NCBI GenBank assembly: GCA_037042185.1
Contig: JAXQJY010000027.1
Location: 1,240,001-1,304,000, forward strand
Reading direction: 5' to 3'
Length of the DNA stretch: 64,000 bases
Source of the DNA: Sordariomycetes sp. S80-01Y
Lineage: Eukaryota > Ascomycota > Sordariomycetes
Shown: positions 34,398 to 46,062 of the stretch, piece after piece
Position numbering within the stretch: the first letter of the stretch is position 1
Layout of the letters: every line of letters begins with the position of its first letter
The notes under the pieces: model-generated
Seen by the model: the letters and a program-made list of their open reading frames with translations, nothing else
The model's database searches: none
Told to the model about the DNA's origin: nothing
Program-made: the position numbers and the translations under genes

Positions 34398-37150
34398 ATG
34401 TCGTTGCTTTGTTGGCCCTTTGCGGTACGTCAAGCTCTACAATGACCCCTGACAGAAGGACACAGACTGATCGTCAGCAGCGGCGATATCGCGAAGCCAA
34501 CTCCGACTCCAACGATGAAAAACGCAAGCGAAATCGCCTCGTAGGCCGAGTGCGAACCATGTCCATCTTCGGAAACTCAAATAAGGAAGCCAAGTCACAC
34601 ATGAAGCAACTTGTTGGCGCGACGATGTTCCCGAGCCCACGACCAGTCCAGCCTGCGCGGATGCCGGGCAGAGTCCCGAACCTCAGGAAGGAATACATGA
34701 TGGAGAGTTCGATTCTACCGAGGGGAAACGCCAACATGAGTGTTGCAATGCACGATTTTGTGGATGGCGTGTATAGGGACCTGAAGGGGGAGGACGAGTT
34801 CCTGTCACGGGCTAAATTCGAAAGGTTCATCCGGGAGGTGCAAGGAGAGTTGCCTCAGCTCCCCAAGGATCAAGAAACCTTCCACTTGGGCCAGTTTATC
34901 CAGCACTGGTCGGAGGACTACTCCAGAGCCGCGAGGAAGCTCGGTCCAAAGGACCTGTCCAAGCCATTGACGAACTACTTCATCAATAGCAGCCACAACA
35001 CCTACCTGGACGGGCATCAATGGTACTCAAGAAGCTCACCGCAGCTTTACAGAGACGTATGTTGACCACTGGATTGAGAAGTGTAATGTCTGACACAACT
35101 CTTAGGTTCTTCTCAGAGGGTGTCGATGCATCGAAATCGACGTCTGGAACAGCGACGATGTCACCCCCACCACCGTGCCGAATGCGGATCGAGCTGATCA
35201 CCAACGAGGCCTGTCGGGCTTGTCAGCCATGTCAGGTATCTCAGGCAGCTCCATCCCGTATGCTGCGGATGCGTTCCACGCCACAGTTGGCAGCATCATG
35301 GGGGAGAAATCCGCCACCCCGTCGCGTAGTCGTTCCAGCACTCGAAGCAAGGTCGTGGATAACGACGAGGACATCTCACCCCGGACTAGCACGCTTTTCA
35401 ATGCCGAGACAAAGGACTCCACAGATAAGCTGGACGCTTCCAACAAGTTGGAGCGGCCTAGGTCGCGCACTCAGATGCCGAAGGGGGAGCCTATCGTCAC
35501 CCACGGGTGGACCCCTATTGCGCCATGTGGCTTTCGGGAGGTGTGCAAAGCGATTGCCGAGACAGCTTTCGAGGGTAACGACCTGCCCATCATTATCAGT
35601 CTCGAGGTCCACGCAGATGACGAGCAGCAAGCAGTCATGGTCAGGATCATGAAGGAGGAATGGGGTGACATGCTGGTGGATGCGCAGTTTGACGACTGCG
35701 ATCCAAAGTTTCGCCTGCCAAAACTTGAGAACCTGCGCAGAAAGATCCTTGTCAAGGTCAAAAGGGCGCCTGCTAAGATGATTGATCTCTGCCATGGCAA
35801 CACTGTCAACATCCCCATTGGTTCATCCGCCATGGAGGACACCTCGGAATCCGAAGACGATGACGAGAAGCCGCCCCCTCCGCCGAAGAAAGCAGACTCG
35901 GAGCCCCTGCCAAACGGCACCGGTACGACCAACACCCAAAGCACGAAGCCCGAGATCAAGACGCCTGCGTTTCCCATCTGCGAGACTCTCAGCAACCTGG
36001 CCATTTACACGCGCAGTGAGAAGTTCCGCGGCTTCAATACCCCCGAAGCCAAAAGACCTCCACACATCTTCTCCATCAGCGAGGCCAAGCTTATGAAGTT
36101 GAACGAGGAACACCACAGTGCCATGTTCAAGCATAACAAGAACTTCTTCGTCCGCGCCTATCCGGCCAATTGGCGAATCAACAGCTCCAATCCCGATCCG
36201 TCTCTTCTTTGGCGCAAGGGTGTCCAGATGGTAGCCATGAATTGGCAGCGTCTCGACAAAGGCATGATGCTGAACGAGGGCATGTTTGCCGATGAGCAAG
36301 GCTATGTCCTCAAGCCACCGGGATACCTGAGTTCCAACAAGAGCGCAGAGACGCAGCATGCAGCAGTGACGGCACACACATTGGATCTTACCATCACCGT
36401 CTTTGCGGGCTGGAACATCCCAGTCCAGCCCGACAGCAGCGACAGCAGTCGCGGAGGCAATGATCTCAATCCACAGATCTCAGTCGAGCTCCATGTCGAA
36501 AAGGTAGAGGACCACAAGACGGACGCGCAGATGCAGGCCGAGACACACCAGAGGGAGACGAATGTTGGAAGAACTGACCGTCCCGAATTCGATCCTCGCA
36601 AATCTACACTTCACTTCAAGGTTCCCAAGATCGTGCCAGAGTTAGGGTTCGCCCGGTAAGTTACCATTCTCTGTTCTTTCGTCTGTGTTGGCTCGGACCA
36701 GTGATGATTGTTGAATTTGTTGCACATCGTGGCGCAAAATGTCGTCACTGGCTGCTCAGGTGGCTTGAGACGCACTTGCACGTTTTCCTCTGTAACGGAG
36801 GCCAAAGCTGGTAGTGGACGCGCAGTGCTACGTTGAGCTGCATTGGCTGTTACACTCTGTCCCTCATCAACGGCCGAGCAGCTATTGGGCTCCACAAACC
36901 ACCGTGGTCCCTCCCCCCGTTTCGCCATAGCAGGGTTGAACCTATCGACGTTGACGGAAACATTTCGCTGACAGCTTGTAGTTTCAAAGTTGAGGACAAG
37001 GGCCTCGTAAAATCGCCTCTGCTGGCGTGGGCTTGCATCCGACTTGACCGACTTGGTCAGGGATACCGGTTTGTAGACCTTCTCAACCCGAAGGGTGATC
37101 CTATCAAAGGTGGCAAGCTGCTCGTTAAGATCGACAAAACTATGTGTTGA
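34398..37150 (+). CDS. plc1: Phosphoinositide-specific phospholipase C (X, Y and C2 domains)
   Basis: Proposed exons: 34398-34424, 34481-35056, 35106-36655 and 36982-37150, in phase throughout, giving about 773 aa. The 9-codon first exon is tentative; the ATG at 34442 or 34559 could serve instead. X domain: NYFINSSHNTYLDGHQW (first catalytic His), LLRGCRCIEIDVWN (calcium-ligand Glu/Asp), EPIVTHGWTP (second catalytic His), PIIISLEVHADDEQQ, KILVKVKR. Between the two catalytic histidines sits an unusually long (~100 residues) Ser-rich insert. Y domain: FNTPEAKRPPHIFSISE, KNFFVRAYPANWRINSSNPD, WRKGVQMVAMNWQ, GYVLKPPGYL. The C2 domain runs from TLDLTITVFAGWNIP to FKVEDKGLVKSPLLAWACIR and ends LLVKIDKTMC. 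It cleaves PIP2 to IP3 and diacylglycerol. The last intron (326 bp) is far longer than others here. Confidence 0.93.
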
Positions 37151-38453
37151 CGAGAGCCTTGGTTGAATTCTTCCGCACAACGTTCTGTTTATATTGGGAC
37201 ATCGGGGTCTTTGTCGTTGCTAAGGCGGTACGAGGCGTTCGGTGCAATTTGGGTATAGAACTTGTCTCGTCTGTTAGTCTTTTTGATATCCTCGGGCTGA
37301 ATCCGAAAGCTGTGTTTCTGTGTTCTCGTTCCGTCCGGTGTTTTCGACCACAAGACCGAGTTTGCGCAATTTGTGAGAGGACTCTTGTGGCTCCTGATGT
37401 CACGAACACGTGTTCTAGCATGTCGTGCAGGTGAGCTTTGCGCGGCGTGCAACGGTTGAAGGCCTTGTAGGTAGCGAGGAGCGCAAGACACCACTTCAAG
37501 AGTGATCTGATTTCTTCTTTCGCCGCTGATGGACCTCATTGCTTCAAGCTAGACTCCTTCGTTGTGGGCCTCCACATGCTTGAGCCTAGAGCATTGCCTG
37601 TGATCGAGGTGGTCAAAAGCTTGTGCAGCAACCATTCATGCCGGTCTCCGAGCTCTCGTGTGACCGACATGTCCTGCCGTTTCAAGCCTGAATGTACGCC
37701 AAGGCGACTGCAGAGACGTGAATAAGTGTTTCAGCGTTCCCCTTAGAGCCTCAGCAGTGACTTCGCGAACCGGATCGGCAACTGACACCGATCAACGACT
37801 GTAGGTGTAAATGCTCTGGATTGTGACTCCGAAGATCGCCGGAGGCAGTGAAGACACGGACCTACCACTACAACGCCGATGTGGTTCAATGGTGTCGATG
37901 AAGCTGTTTTTGCTCAGATTTTATGAGTATGAAAGCTGCAACGAGAGCTTTGTTCCTGGTTTTGGTCGCCCAACCCTGCCTCTTCTCGCGGTATCTTGCT
38001 TCGATGCCAGTAGGTCCGGCAATGTCTTGGCATTCGCACGCTCCAGAAGAACCCGGCGCGACAACGAACATCCGTATAAGCAGCCAAATGATGACCTCGG
38101 TTGCAAATCTCTGTACTTCAACTTGGACCGAAATGTCTGTCGGAGTTTACAAATACTAAAGGCACCATGCCCGTCATGGGCCGGCGTTGCTGAGCTGTAT
38201 GTCTCACAGGGGTGGGTCGTCGATGGCCCCTGTCCGATGTCCCCGGCTGCGGTGACACCAGAGCTAGTGGACGGTGGTGCAAAGTTGACGGACGGCGTGT
38301 AGCCTTGTATGGAACAATGTACAGTGGACGCCACGGAACGTGGCCATGACAGCTGTCAAATTATTCAAGGGGACGTTGGGCTCGGTTAGTCGAACAGCAA
38401 CGGTGCTCAGCCGTGCGGTCTGTCCCAGATCGAAGCAAGAGCGCGCTTCTAGT

Positions 38454-38481
38454 ATCGAGATTACGGTATCGAGATTACGGT
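38454..38481. repeat. 14-bp tandem duplication
   Basis: Two identical adjacent copies of ATCGAGATTACGGT in non-coding sequence. Confidence 0.85.
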
Positions 38482-40118
38482 CAATCGAACAAGACAAACC
38501 CAGCGTGTGATTGATGGTTGGCGATGTCAAGAACGGTTGAGGGTCGACACCTCGCCTTGGTCGTGATTCCTACAAGCCTTGCAGCGGGTCAACAGAGATA
38601 CCCTCAAGAGATCGAGGCCGAAAAATGCAAAGGCGGGTGGGCAGATGCGAGTGCAATCAAGTAGAATAACGCCGTGAAGCCAGCAGCTAAGCAGGAGATC
38701 GTCGTTCGGGGTGCCCTGCTCTCGGTTGATCGGTGGAGGTGACAGGTCAGGCCTCTGTGCGATTTGTTTCGAGACACTGTGTCTCCTGGAAGACCGGAGC
38801 TGAAAGTTTGCTGGAGCGACCAAGCCCGGTCTGCTCTAGACATGGGCCCCGGTGTTATTTCAGCTCTGCCCTCGGCTAGGAAAAGAGGCGACTTCCTGAG
38901 GAGAGGAGTAGGTAGTCGACTGGAGGTAATGGTAATTGGAGGAGTGTCTTCCATGTACGGCTTCTCGCGTGATGGCCTGAACAGGGGTCAAAGACGCGAT
39001 GAAAATGCTCCGGGTCGCTGAGTAAACAAAAGCAAACATCTGCAGCGTGCGCACCCTACCGACGGGGGCTGAAATTGTTTCGAGGAGCTGGTGTGTACTA
39101 CCGCCATGACGGCTGTAGGTGTTGCCGCGTTTCACGGTTTTCGTCAAGACGATGTCGTATTCACGTGCTCAGCGTCAAACTCCAGGTGATGCTCTGAGAT
39201 GCGGGCATCGTCTCTGGCTCGGATCCAAAGCTATGGGAGGCGGTCAGTGGGACCCGAGGCAGGATAATCCCTGTGGTAGAGAGGGTCAGGTGCTCCAAGT
39301 TGTCCGGGATTTGTATGCGGTCAGCCAAAGACCGTTAGCATCTCGCTTGACCATCAGATTAGTCTGGAGGGCCCATGGTTCGTTGCCAAGACCAGCATTT
39401 CCTGCAGACAGCTCGGTTGATTATCGAAGAGGGTTAGCCGCCCGCCATGAGACCTTGAATGGCGTCACATTGCCAGCTGACTCTCGGCTGGAAGGAGAAT
39501 CTGGCCATGAAGGAAGAAGTAATGGCCGACGCAGATCAAAACGCAAATATGTGGCTTCGGAGGAGAAGAAAAGAAGGCGTAGTTCTCGCACACAGCTCGA
39601 GATCGTAGTCGCAACACCATCAAGACGTCAAGAGACACCTGAGAACGGCACAAAGCGGGACAAAGGGCAAGCAAGTGAAGTTGGGCTGCTGGGTTGGACG
39701 GGACGTTTGAGACAAACACGGTTCTCATCGGAGTCGGTGAAGGACTTTAGAGGCGGGACGGGGACGGGAGGGAGTGTCTAAGGTCTTTGCAGAGACGGGC
39801 AAAAGCGGAATTGAGGAAGTTCCGCCCGCGAATGTCTCAGATTGAGGCATGCTGCTTTTTGGCACCGGCGAGGCTGAGCGGAGCGGAATGAAGGGTGTCC
39901 GCTGGTGAATGCCTACTCAAATACTGTACCTGGTAGGATGATGATGATGATGCTGAGAATGAGGATGAGGAGGATGGAGGATGGAGGGAAACCGTTGGCT
40001 GTGGCCACCCCCCGTTTGCAAGCGTCCTGCAAGGTCCACGAGACCTACCTTAAGGTAGCCAGCGGTGGCAGGACCGTAGCATGTACGGATAGCGTGACTG
40101 CCCGCGCCGGTGACGCTG

Positions 40119-40146
40119 CAGTGGACTGGCAGTGGACTGGCAGTGG
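40119..40146. repeat. 11-bp tandem repeat, 2.5 copies
   Basis: The unit CAGTGGACTGG is repeated without mismatch in the gene desert. Confidence 0.85.
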
Positions 40147-42274
40147 CGCACGCTAAGGCTGGCGCCTGGCAGCCAATGAGCCGCTGTCGCGAGCCTGACC
40201 CCGCGCCAAGAACGGAAACCTCAACCTGACAGAAACGGGCGTCCAAAACTGCAAGTGCGAGGGGTCATGTTCTGCATCATCTGGCAAACTCCTTGGTTTC
40301 CTTCGGGCTCCCATGTCAGGACGGCAGACAGTGCCCTGTCCGCCCAGGCCGGTCAATTCTGCGTTTGCCTCGTCGCCGGATCAGCAAACAACCTTTCATC
40401 GACACAGCCAAGTGTCAAGACTTCGCTGCGCCTGCAGTCATTCGTCAGCCAGCAGCTGCAGCAATTTCGCAGATATCGATCCGTCACAAAGAAACTGACA
40501 GATCTGTCAACTATCACTTTTCCATCCCCCCTGCGGACCCTGAACCCTTGACGCGCTGCCCAGTGCGCGGTTTGTCTGCCTCTCAGCTTTGAATTTTCAC
40601 CATCCACGAGATCGAAAGAGACGCCAGATCGTCCCTGCCGCAGCGAAAACGCTTGCAAACATGCATAGCCCAGATGACAGCCATGGGTGCTGAGCGGTTG
40701 CATGGAATTTATTGTTCCGTTCCGCGGAGCCGCAGGGAGAGGATGGCAGCATTACGGCATCGTTCCGCCAGGACGCGTTGCTGCGAGCCGGATGAGCAGT
40801 TCGAAAGTGATGAGCTGCCAGTGGTTTCCTCTTGGAAGGCCTCTCCAAGATACCGTTGGCAACGCATGGCGACGCTTGCCTCTTGGCTGCTACGGATGGC
40901 ACACCCTGGGACTTGATTACTCTACCAGATCGGCCAGATCAAGCTGCCCCCACTCACCTGCGTAATCCTCCCCAGAACCTGGGACGGCCGATGCTACCTG
41001 GACGTGGATCATGCCATCATCGTTAGATGCAGACCATCTTACAACAGAGCACCCAAGCCGGGCTCAGCGACATCCGACGTGTTGGAGCGGTTGCAAGATA
41101 TTGGCGTTTCGAAATCAAACGCCGTCTGGCTGAAAAAGAAATGCCAGCTTAATCGCTCTGGACGATAGTGATGAGAAGTTACCCTCCTGGTCTCGTTTGT
41201 CGACAGCCCCTGCAGCCCCTGGTTTGCGGCTGTCCTCGCTGGCTGGGTCCACCGCGACCACACTTTTCCAAACTGCTTGCTTCTTTTGCATTTCCCAAAC
41301 ACCGACAGATACTGTACGTACGGAAAGTTTGTGCATAAGGGTACCCACATTGTTACTTTGACTTTCTGCCGGCTCAGACCTCGTGTCGCTCGCTGTCAGC
41401 GGCACCGAGCGTCGGCTTTGGCACGTACATGCGTCCGCCGGTGATTGTTTCGAATGCGATCACAAACGTAAAGGCCAAATCAAACTGAGCTGGAAAGACG
41501 TTGGCGGTGGCACAGCTCATGCGAGAGCTCGACAAAGAAGGCTACACAAACTCTCCGCTAGGCCTGCCGTGTCGATGTTCAGGGTTGAACAATCCAGTTA
41601 ACCTCCATAGGAGAGACTCGTTCACGCGCCTGCTCCACACTTTGTCAGTCCCTATCCACCAGCATCTCAAGGGCGGAATAGCGGCGCATCACGTCCACAG
41701 CGGCCAAGGCGGTGCGGTGGGCAACAGCTTCTCCAAGTCTCACAACCCGTGCGATAGCCCTGCGGTGGTCCGAGTACCCAGCACGCTGCCCGGACGGCTA
41801 CCCACCGATCAACGTGTGCCATGGCAGGCTGCAGCCAGCGTGCCGGGAGAAGTACAGTGCAGCTCATGCTCATGTACTCCAGATGCGCTACTCTCGAGAC
41901 CCTGCAAACGACGGTCTGAGTTGACCGGATCGACTGGATCTCCCGTTTCTGCCCCCCCTGACACCCGCCTTGATGACCCTGGGCGCCAGCCAAACTACGA
42001 CTAAGACCACAGCACCTAGCTTGTATCTAGTGCCCACTCGGGGACCGTCATCTCGGAACTCATATATCAAGGCCCATTCGCACCTCTCCTGAGCAGACTC
42101 ACCTCACCCTCCAATTCCGGCCTTTGTTTCTTTCTGAGCATACCAGCCAGCATTACTGCCACAGCTCCCTTCGCTGACGAGCCTCTGATATCTACTTCTC
42201 ATCTCCTCCCCCGAACTGTTGGACGCCGTGCCTCTTCACCCCATCATCACCCCCACGCACTTCCACCTCGCAAC

Positions 42275-42558
42275 ATGCCCTTCTCGCATTACCCCGTTGG
42301 CAGCAGCTTTCCCCTAGGGACCAGCTACCCGAGCATTGTCTCTCTTGTCGATGGTTGCCCCACAGACCAAGGCTTCACGCAAACTCCCAAGGTGAGTTCC
42401 GCTTATGGAAGGGCCTGCTGATAGGATACTGACGCTCGCAGTCGCCTGGTACACGATGCCCTACCTGTGCCGCCGAGGGCAACGAGGTCTGGGTAATTCC
42501 TGGCCGAAGCTGCGGCTACTGCGGGACACCTTGCGACCTTGAGCGAATCCGCGACTGA
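42275..42558 (+). CDS. 77-residue zinc-ribbon-like protein (two exons)
   Basis: Exon 1 (42275-42391, 39 codons) is MPFSHYPVGSSFPLGTSYPS followed by IVSLVDGCPTDQGFTQTPK. A 50-bp intron (42392-42441; donor GTGAGT, branch ACTGAC, acceptor GCAG) leads to exon 2 (42442-42558), which encodes SPGTRCPTCAAEGNEVWVIP, GRSCGYCGTPC and DLERIRD, then TGA. The CPTC...CGYCGTPC arrangement can bind zinc as a small ribbon or knuckle. The intron signals are textbook, each exon is an exact number of codons, and the leader upstream is pyrimidine-rich, so the gene looks real. Neither exon alone is long enough to stand out as an open frame. No family is recognised, and no signal peptide or membrane helix is present, so it should be intracellular. 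Confidence 0.7.
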
Positions 42559-45346
42559 CGGCTGCTTCCATGTCCCGTCATTTTCTTGTCATGACTTTCT
42601 GTCTATTAGCGTTTCCTTTTTCAGGATTCTGGTAGGAAAACTAGCTTGGACTGGCTAGCTCATCTCCGAAGGCGAAGTTTATTTTTCTTGTTTCCAAGGC
42701 TGGAACTGCGCATGGTTCCATCATGTTGCTTTGGGCTATTTTGAGGATGCTACACGAATGGGAATGTCTAATCGGTGCCGCGGCGGCGAAGGAGTCTAGG
42801 AGGTCTGGCGCGGATCTGCGGGTCTCCTTGGGGCTTGATGCGAGGGAGATCAGCTTGGTTAGAATTGAGCTCACAGCAAATTAATACACTGCGCTCGTCA
42901 TGATCGCTCTTGCAGACCATTAGGATCCTTACCCGGGGAGAAACTTTGGTGCTCAGCTGATCGGTCAGGCTGAATGACTCTGCGCCGGGATGGATTGGCC
43001 AACAATGCGTCAGGGCTGCGTCCCGGGATCACGGCTAACATGGATCTGCCCTCTCTAGTGTGGCTTGGACTCGCTTACAGCGCAGACGCTTTGAAAAACC
43101 CCCGGACGGTGACCTCCATTGTGAGTCTTCGGACCCGGCTCCGGTATGTTGCGCTCTGCTGCTGCGGTCTGCACCGGTGATCACCGATGCTGGGATGGAT
43201 TAGCTGCGCGCAGCGACAAGGCTCCTGGTACCCAGGGGACCCCCCATCACGGTTCCATCCTGGGCAATCACAGGATTCACAGACATTAGAATGTGAGATG
43301 TGACACTTTGTCCCGCGGTATCTGTCTTACTTTCAGCCTTCACCGGGGGGGTTCACCGTGCGCGGGACACTTTTCTTTCTTTTGGCGATTCCACGGCGCA
43401 GAAGCACCCAACACCTGTCCGGGTTGAGAGGGGTGGGGCGCGTGTGAGTGAGTGAGTAAGTGAGTGACCAGGCCTCCCAAGATCTCGGCGTCGCCATTAC
43501 GATAGGCCCGCAGCTCTAACAGCTGCATACGCTATCAGAGCGACGCTTGACACCGGCAGCCCGGAAGCATGACTCGTCAAGAGCGCGCATGAACGTAACG
43601 AGTTGAGCGGGAGCTTGTTCCCCGCTAAGGAAACAAGACTCTAGCTTCTTTTTCCCCTCTAGCTCTAGGGAAGCTCTTTGGGTGATGCGGTGCGTGGGAC
43701 TACAGACGCCAGGAACTTTCAGATACGTCCAAGTCCAGCGCGCCGCGCGAGCAGACTGGGCTGGCAGCTGGCAGCTGGCAGCTACGATTAGCAATCAGTG
43801 CGACATTGGTGGCTGTAAGGCGAGTCAGGAAATGTCAGCAGGTCAAAAAGAATCAGCAGCGCGGCGAGACGCAGGAAATGGGGATTGATGCGGTTTGAGC
43901 GGTGACGGGACTGCATGTCGTTCGCGCCGGGGTGTGAGAAGCCCACAGCGGAGCCACGAAGCGGTCGCTGCGGTCAAAGGCAGATCTGGAGGATGGAGAG
44001 CGCGCAGCTGTGGAATCGATCTTGGCGAGGGGGGAGACAGGTCGTCGGGGGATTACTGATGCCGGGGAGTGCATGTGCATGCTGCGATTTAGTTACGTGT
44101 ATTCTACTCCGCGCGCGCACACACACACACTCACCTGCGAGGAGCGTGTAAGTCGGAGTGTTCTTGGCGTTGCGCGGCGACTACTGGCACACTCGGATTT
44201 GGGAGGGAAACGGCGGGATGCCTTGGATTGCGCTTTGTCTGAACTGGGCGAGCCAAGATAGTCCATTTCGGACCGAGACTTTCTTGAAGACGAAGCTGAT
44301 TGATCTAATTGTTTCCCTCAGCAACTAATTGTTTTCCTCAGCGCAAGTTGAGGGCATTCCATCTGCGGCAGTTTTCTCGGGATTGTTCATTTTTCCGTTC
44401 AGCCGACATCACCGCGGTGCGAATGTCCGATCCCGCGGAGCTGACGATCTAGATGGGCTAAAGACCTGTATCGTAAACAAAAGAGCGGAAGTTTTCAAGA
44501 TTCATCGAAGTCTCAAGATCGTCTATACTTCTGAAGACCGTTGTCAACAGAGGCTGGTCCAGGGTATGGATTCTGGCTGGCACAATGAATGGACGAGGCA
44601 AGTCTTCACGACACCAGCTCGCTCAGAGTTTGCTCAAAGTCCACGGAAATTTTGAGTGCATGAGTAAGCATGACGTGTCATACTTTTTGCGTCCTACAGA
44701 CACAGGACTGTAGCGATCTGCAGTCGGTTACTGTGAGATGGAGGGTACCCCAACCTCACCCTCCATCGGCTCGGGAGGAACTATGATGATAATGATCCCA
44801 AGACCACATAGACAGCGCTCAACAGAACCATCTTCTCCTTCTCGTTCTCTTGGCTGGCAATTAACCAGGAAGCGGCTGGGGTGGTGTTGACCTACGCGAC
44901 ATCTAATCTTCACTGGCAGGGCTGTGCATGACCATGAATACAGTTCGGACGAGAAAATAACGCGAAACGAGCACAAACCTCGTGGAAATGGCGAAATACG
45001 GAGCTTAAAATCAGCTTAAGTCACAGAGATGCGTTTGTTTTGTTGTGTTCAGAGACTTTACTGGTTGACTTCCCGCGTAGGGTTGACAACCCCTTTGCGC
45101 CCATGCAATTCCTGGGGAACAACCCCAACTAAGCTTCAAGGTTTCGGGAGGTTCACTCAGAACGAGAGCTTAAAATTGATTGAGTTCGCCTAGATGGGGG
45201 ATATATGCTCTATTTCGGGAGCCTGTACGCCAAATCGAGGCACAAGGTTCTACAACACACCCTTTCTCCTACACAACTCCCAAACAGACTTCCCATGAAG
45301 TGTCCTCTTCCTGACCAACACGCTGCGTTAGACTTTTAGAGCAGGG
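42559..45346. other. Gene desert continued, no gene supported
   Basis: Ordinary GC content with short overlapping frames only. It contains a GAGT-rich run near 43,446-43,468, a CA-dinucleotide run near 44,116-44,132 and the 7-bp tandem repeat listed separately. The sequence GAGCTTAAAAT occurs twice (near 45,000 and 45,167) upstream of the orphan gene, possibly promoter elements. Confidence 0.4.
43761..43783. repeat. 7-bp tandem repeat, about 3 copies
   Basis: CTGGCAG is repeated three times head to tail, followed by CT, in non-coding DNA. Confidence 0.8.
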
Positions 45347-45354
45347 TATATAAG
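45347..45354 (+). promoter_or_regulatory. TATA box of the 141-aa orphan gene
   Basis: TATATAAG lies 189 bp before the ATG at 45536. It is followed by a pyrimidine-rich stretch (CTTTTTTCTTCATCAC type) and then a CA-rich leader, the usual core-promoter layout of a strongly expressed fungal gene. Confidence 0.55.
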
Positions 45355-45535
45355 GGATGAAACTTCCCTATCCACAGTCTGGGTTCTCTTTTTTCTTCAT
45401 CACACTCCTCTCAGATCTGAAAGCCAAGCATCATCAATCGAACGCAAACTACCACTACCTACACCGCTACCACTGCTAATTCAGCTACTACTAATCAAGA
45501 TTACTCAAAATTAACTAGCCCGATCAACCTCAACA

Positions 45536-45961
45536 ATGACTAACTTCTATCCAACCCCTCCCCTCACACCTGAACAGGAGCCCAAGCCTGTCCGTGCCGC
45601 AAGCCCTGCCCTCTCAATTGCCGACAGCTGGTGCGACACTGGCTTCTGGCCCGAAAGTGAAACTGAAGAGGACCTGAAGCGTTCCATCACTCCTCCCAAG
45701 AAGGACACCAAGCAAGCCCTCGCCGATCGAGCAGAGCAAGCTATCGACCCAATCAAGAGCACACTTCAAATCGTGTATGCGCCCCAGGTAACCCAGAGCC
45801 TCGAGTCCCCATTCCTATGGTGCGCGCCTGGTCACCGTTGCTACTTGACGGCTAACCGCGGAGCTTGGAAATACCCAGGGCAGTATATGTGCTACCCCTA
45901 CAGTTGGTACTCGCCCACTTACAATGGCTGGTTGGCGAGCTGTTACTTTGTACCGGCCTAG
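45536..45961 (+). CDS. Orphan 141-residue protein with aromatic, Cys-containing C-terminus
   Basis: A single exon with a clear promoter and long A/C-rich leader; the start context CACAATGAC-like (CAACAATG) is good. The N-terminal half is acidic and Pro-rich (MTNFYPTPPLTPEQEPKPV; SETEEDLKRSITPPKKD). The C-terminal half is compact and rich in Trp, Tyr and Cys: SPFLWCAPGHRCYLT, YPGQYMCYPYSWYSPTYNGW, CYFVPA. Four of the five Cys are in the last 50 residues. There is no signal peptide or membrane helix. I recognise no family. It could be a lineage-specific regulator or stress protein; a leaderless effector is possible but unsupported. It stands alone in an 11-kb desert. Confidence 0.68.
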   Translation: MTNFYPTPPLTPEQEPKPVRAASPALSIADSWCDTGFWPESETEEDLKRSITPPKKDTKQALADRAEQAIDPIKSTLQIVYAPQVTQSLESPFLWCAPGHRCYLTANRGAWKYPGQYMCYPYSWYSPTYNGWLASCYFVPA

Positions 45962-46056
45962 TAGTGAAGAGCTATGAGCAAAGTACGCGTTTGATATCCC
46001 AAGACTGTAGAGGTAGCTCCAGCAAGCGTTCGATATTTACTCTAGGTAGCAAAACC

Positions 46057-46062
46057 AATAAA
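46057..46062 (+). terminator. Candidate polyadenylation signal of the orphan gene
   Basis: AATAAA lies about 96 bp after the TAG stop of the 141-aa ORF, in AT-rich sequence. Fungal poly(A) signals are loose, so this is only suggestive. Confidence 0.35.

Larger units (their letters stand above)
37151..42274. other. Five-kilobase gene desert, no gene supported
   Basis: GC content is ordinary and many open frames of 60-220 codons exist, but they overlap on opposite strands, have no domains and no coherent splice signals. A weak candidate is a 78-codon plus frame at 37923-38159, whose start looks like a signal peptide; I do not call it. Small tandem repeats are listed separately. A long non-coding transcript or small spliced genes could still hide here. 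Confidence 0.45.

Noticed and set aside
37811-38334. Frames of 163 (+) and 137 (-) codons in the desert
   Set aside because: They overlap each other and carry no domain or convincing promoter. A nearby signal-peptide-like start at 37923 is too short to support.
39119-39781. 220-codon plus-strand frame
   Set aside because: Arg/Gly-rich with erratic composition, no motif, and an antisense frame of similar length.
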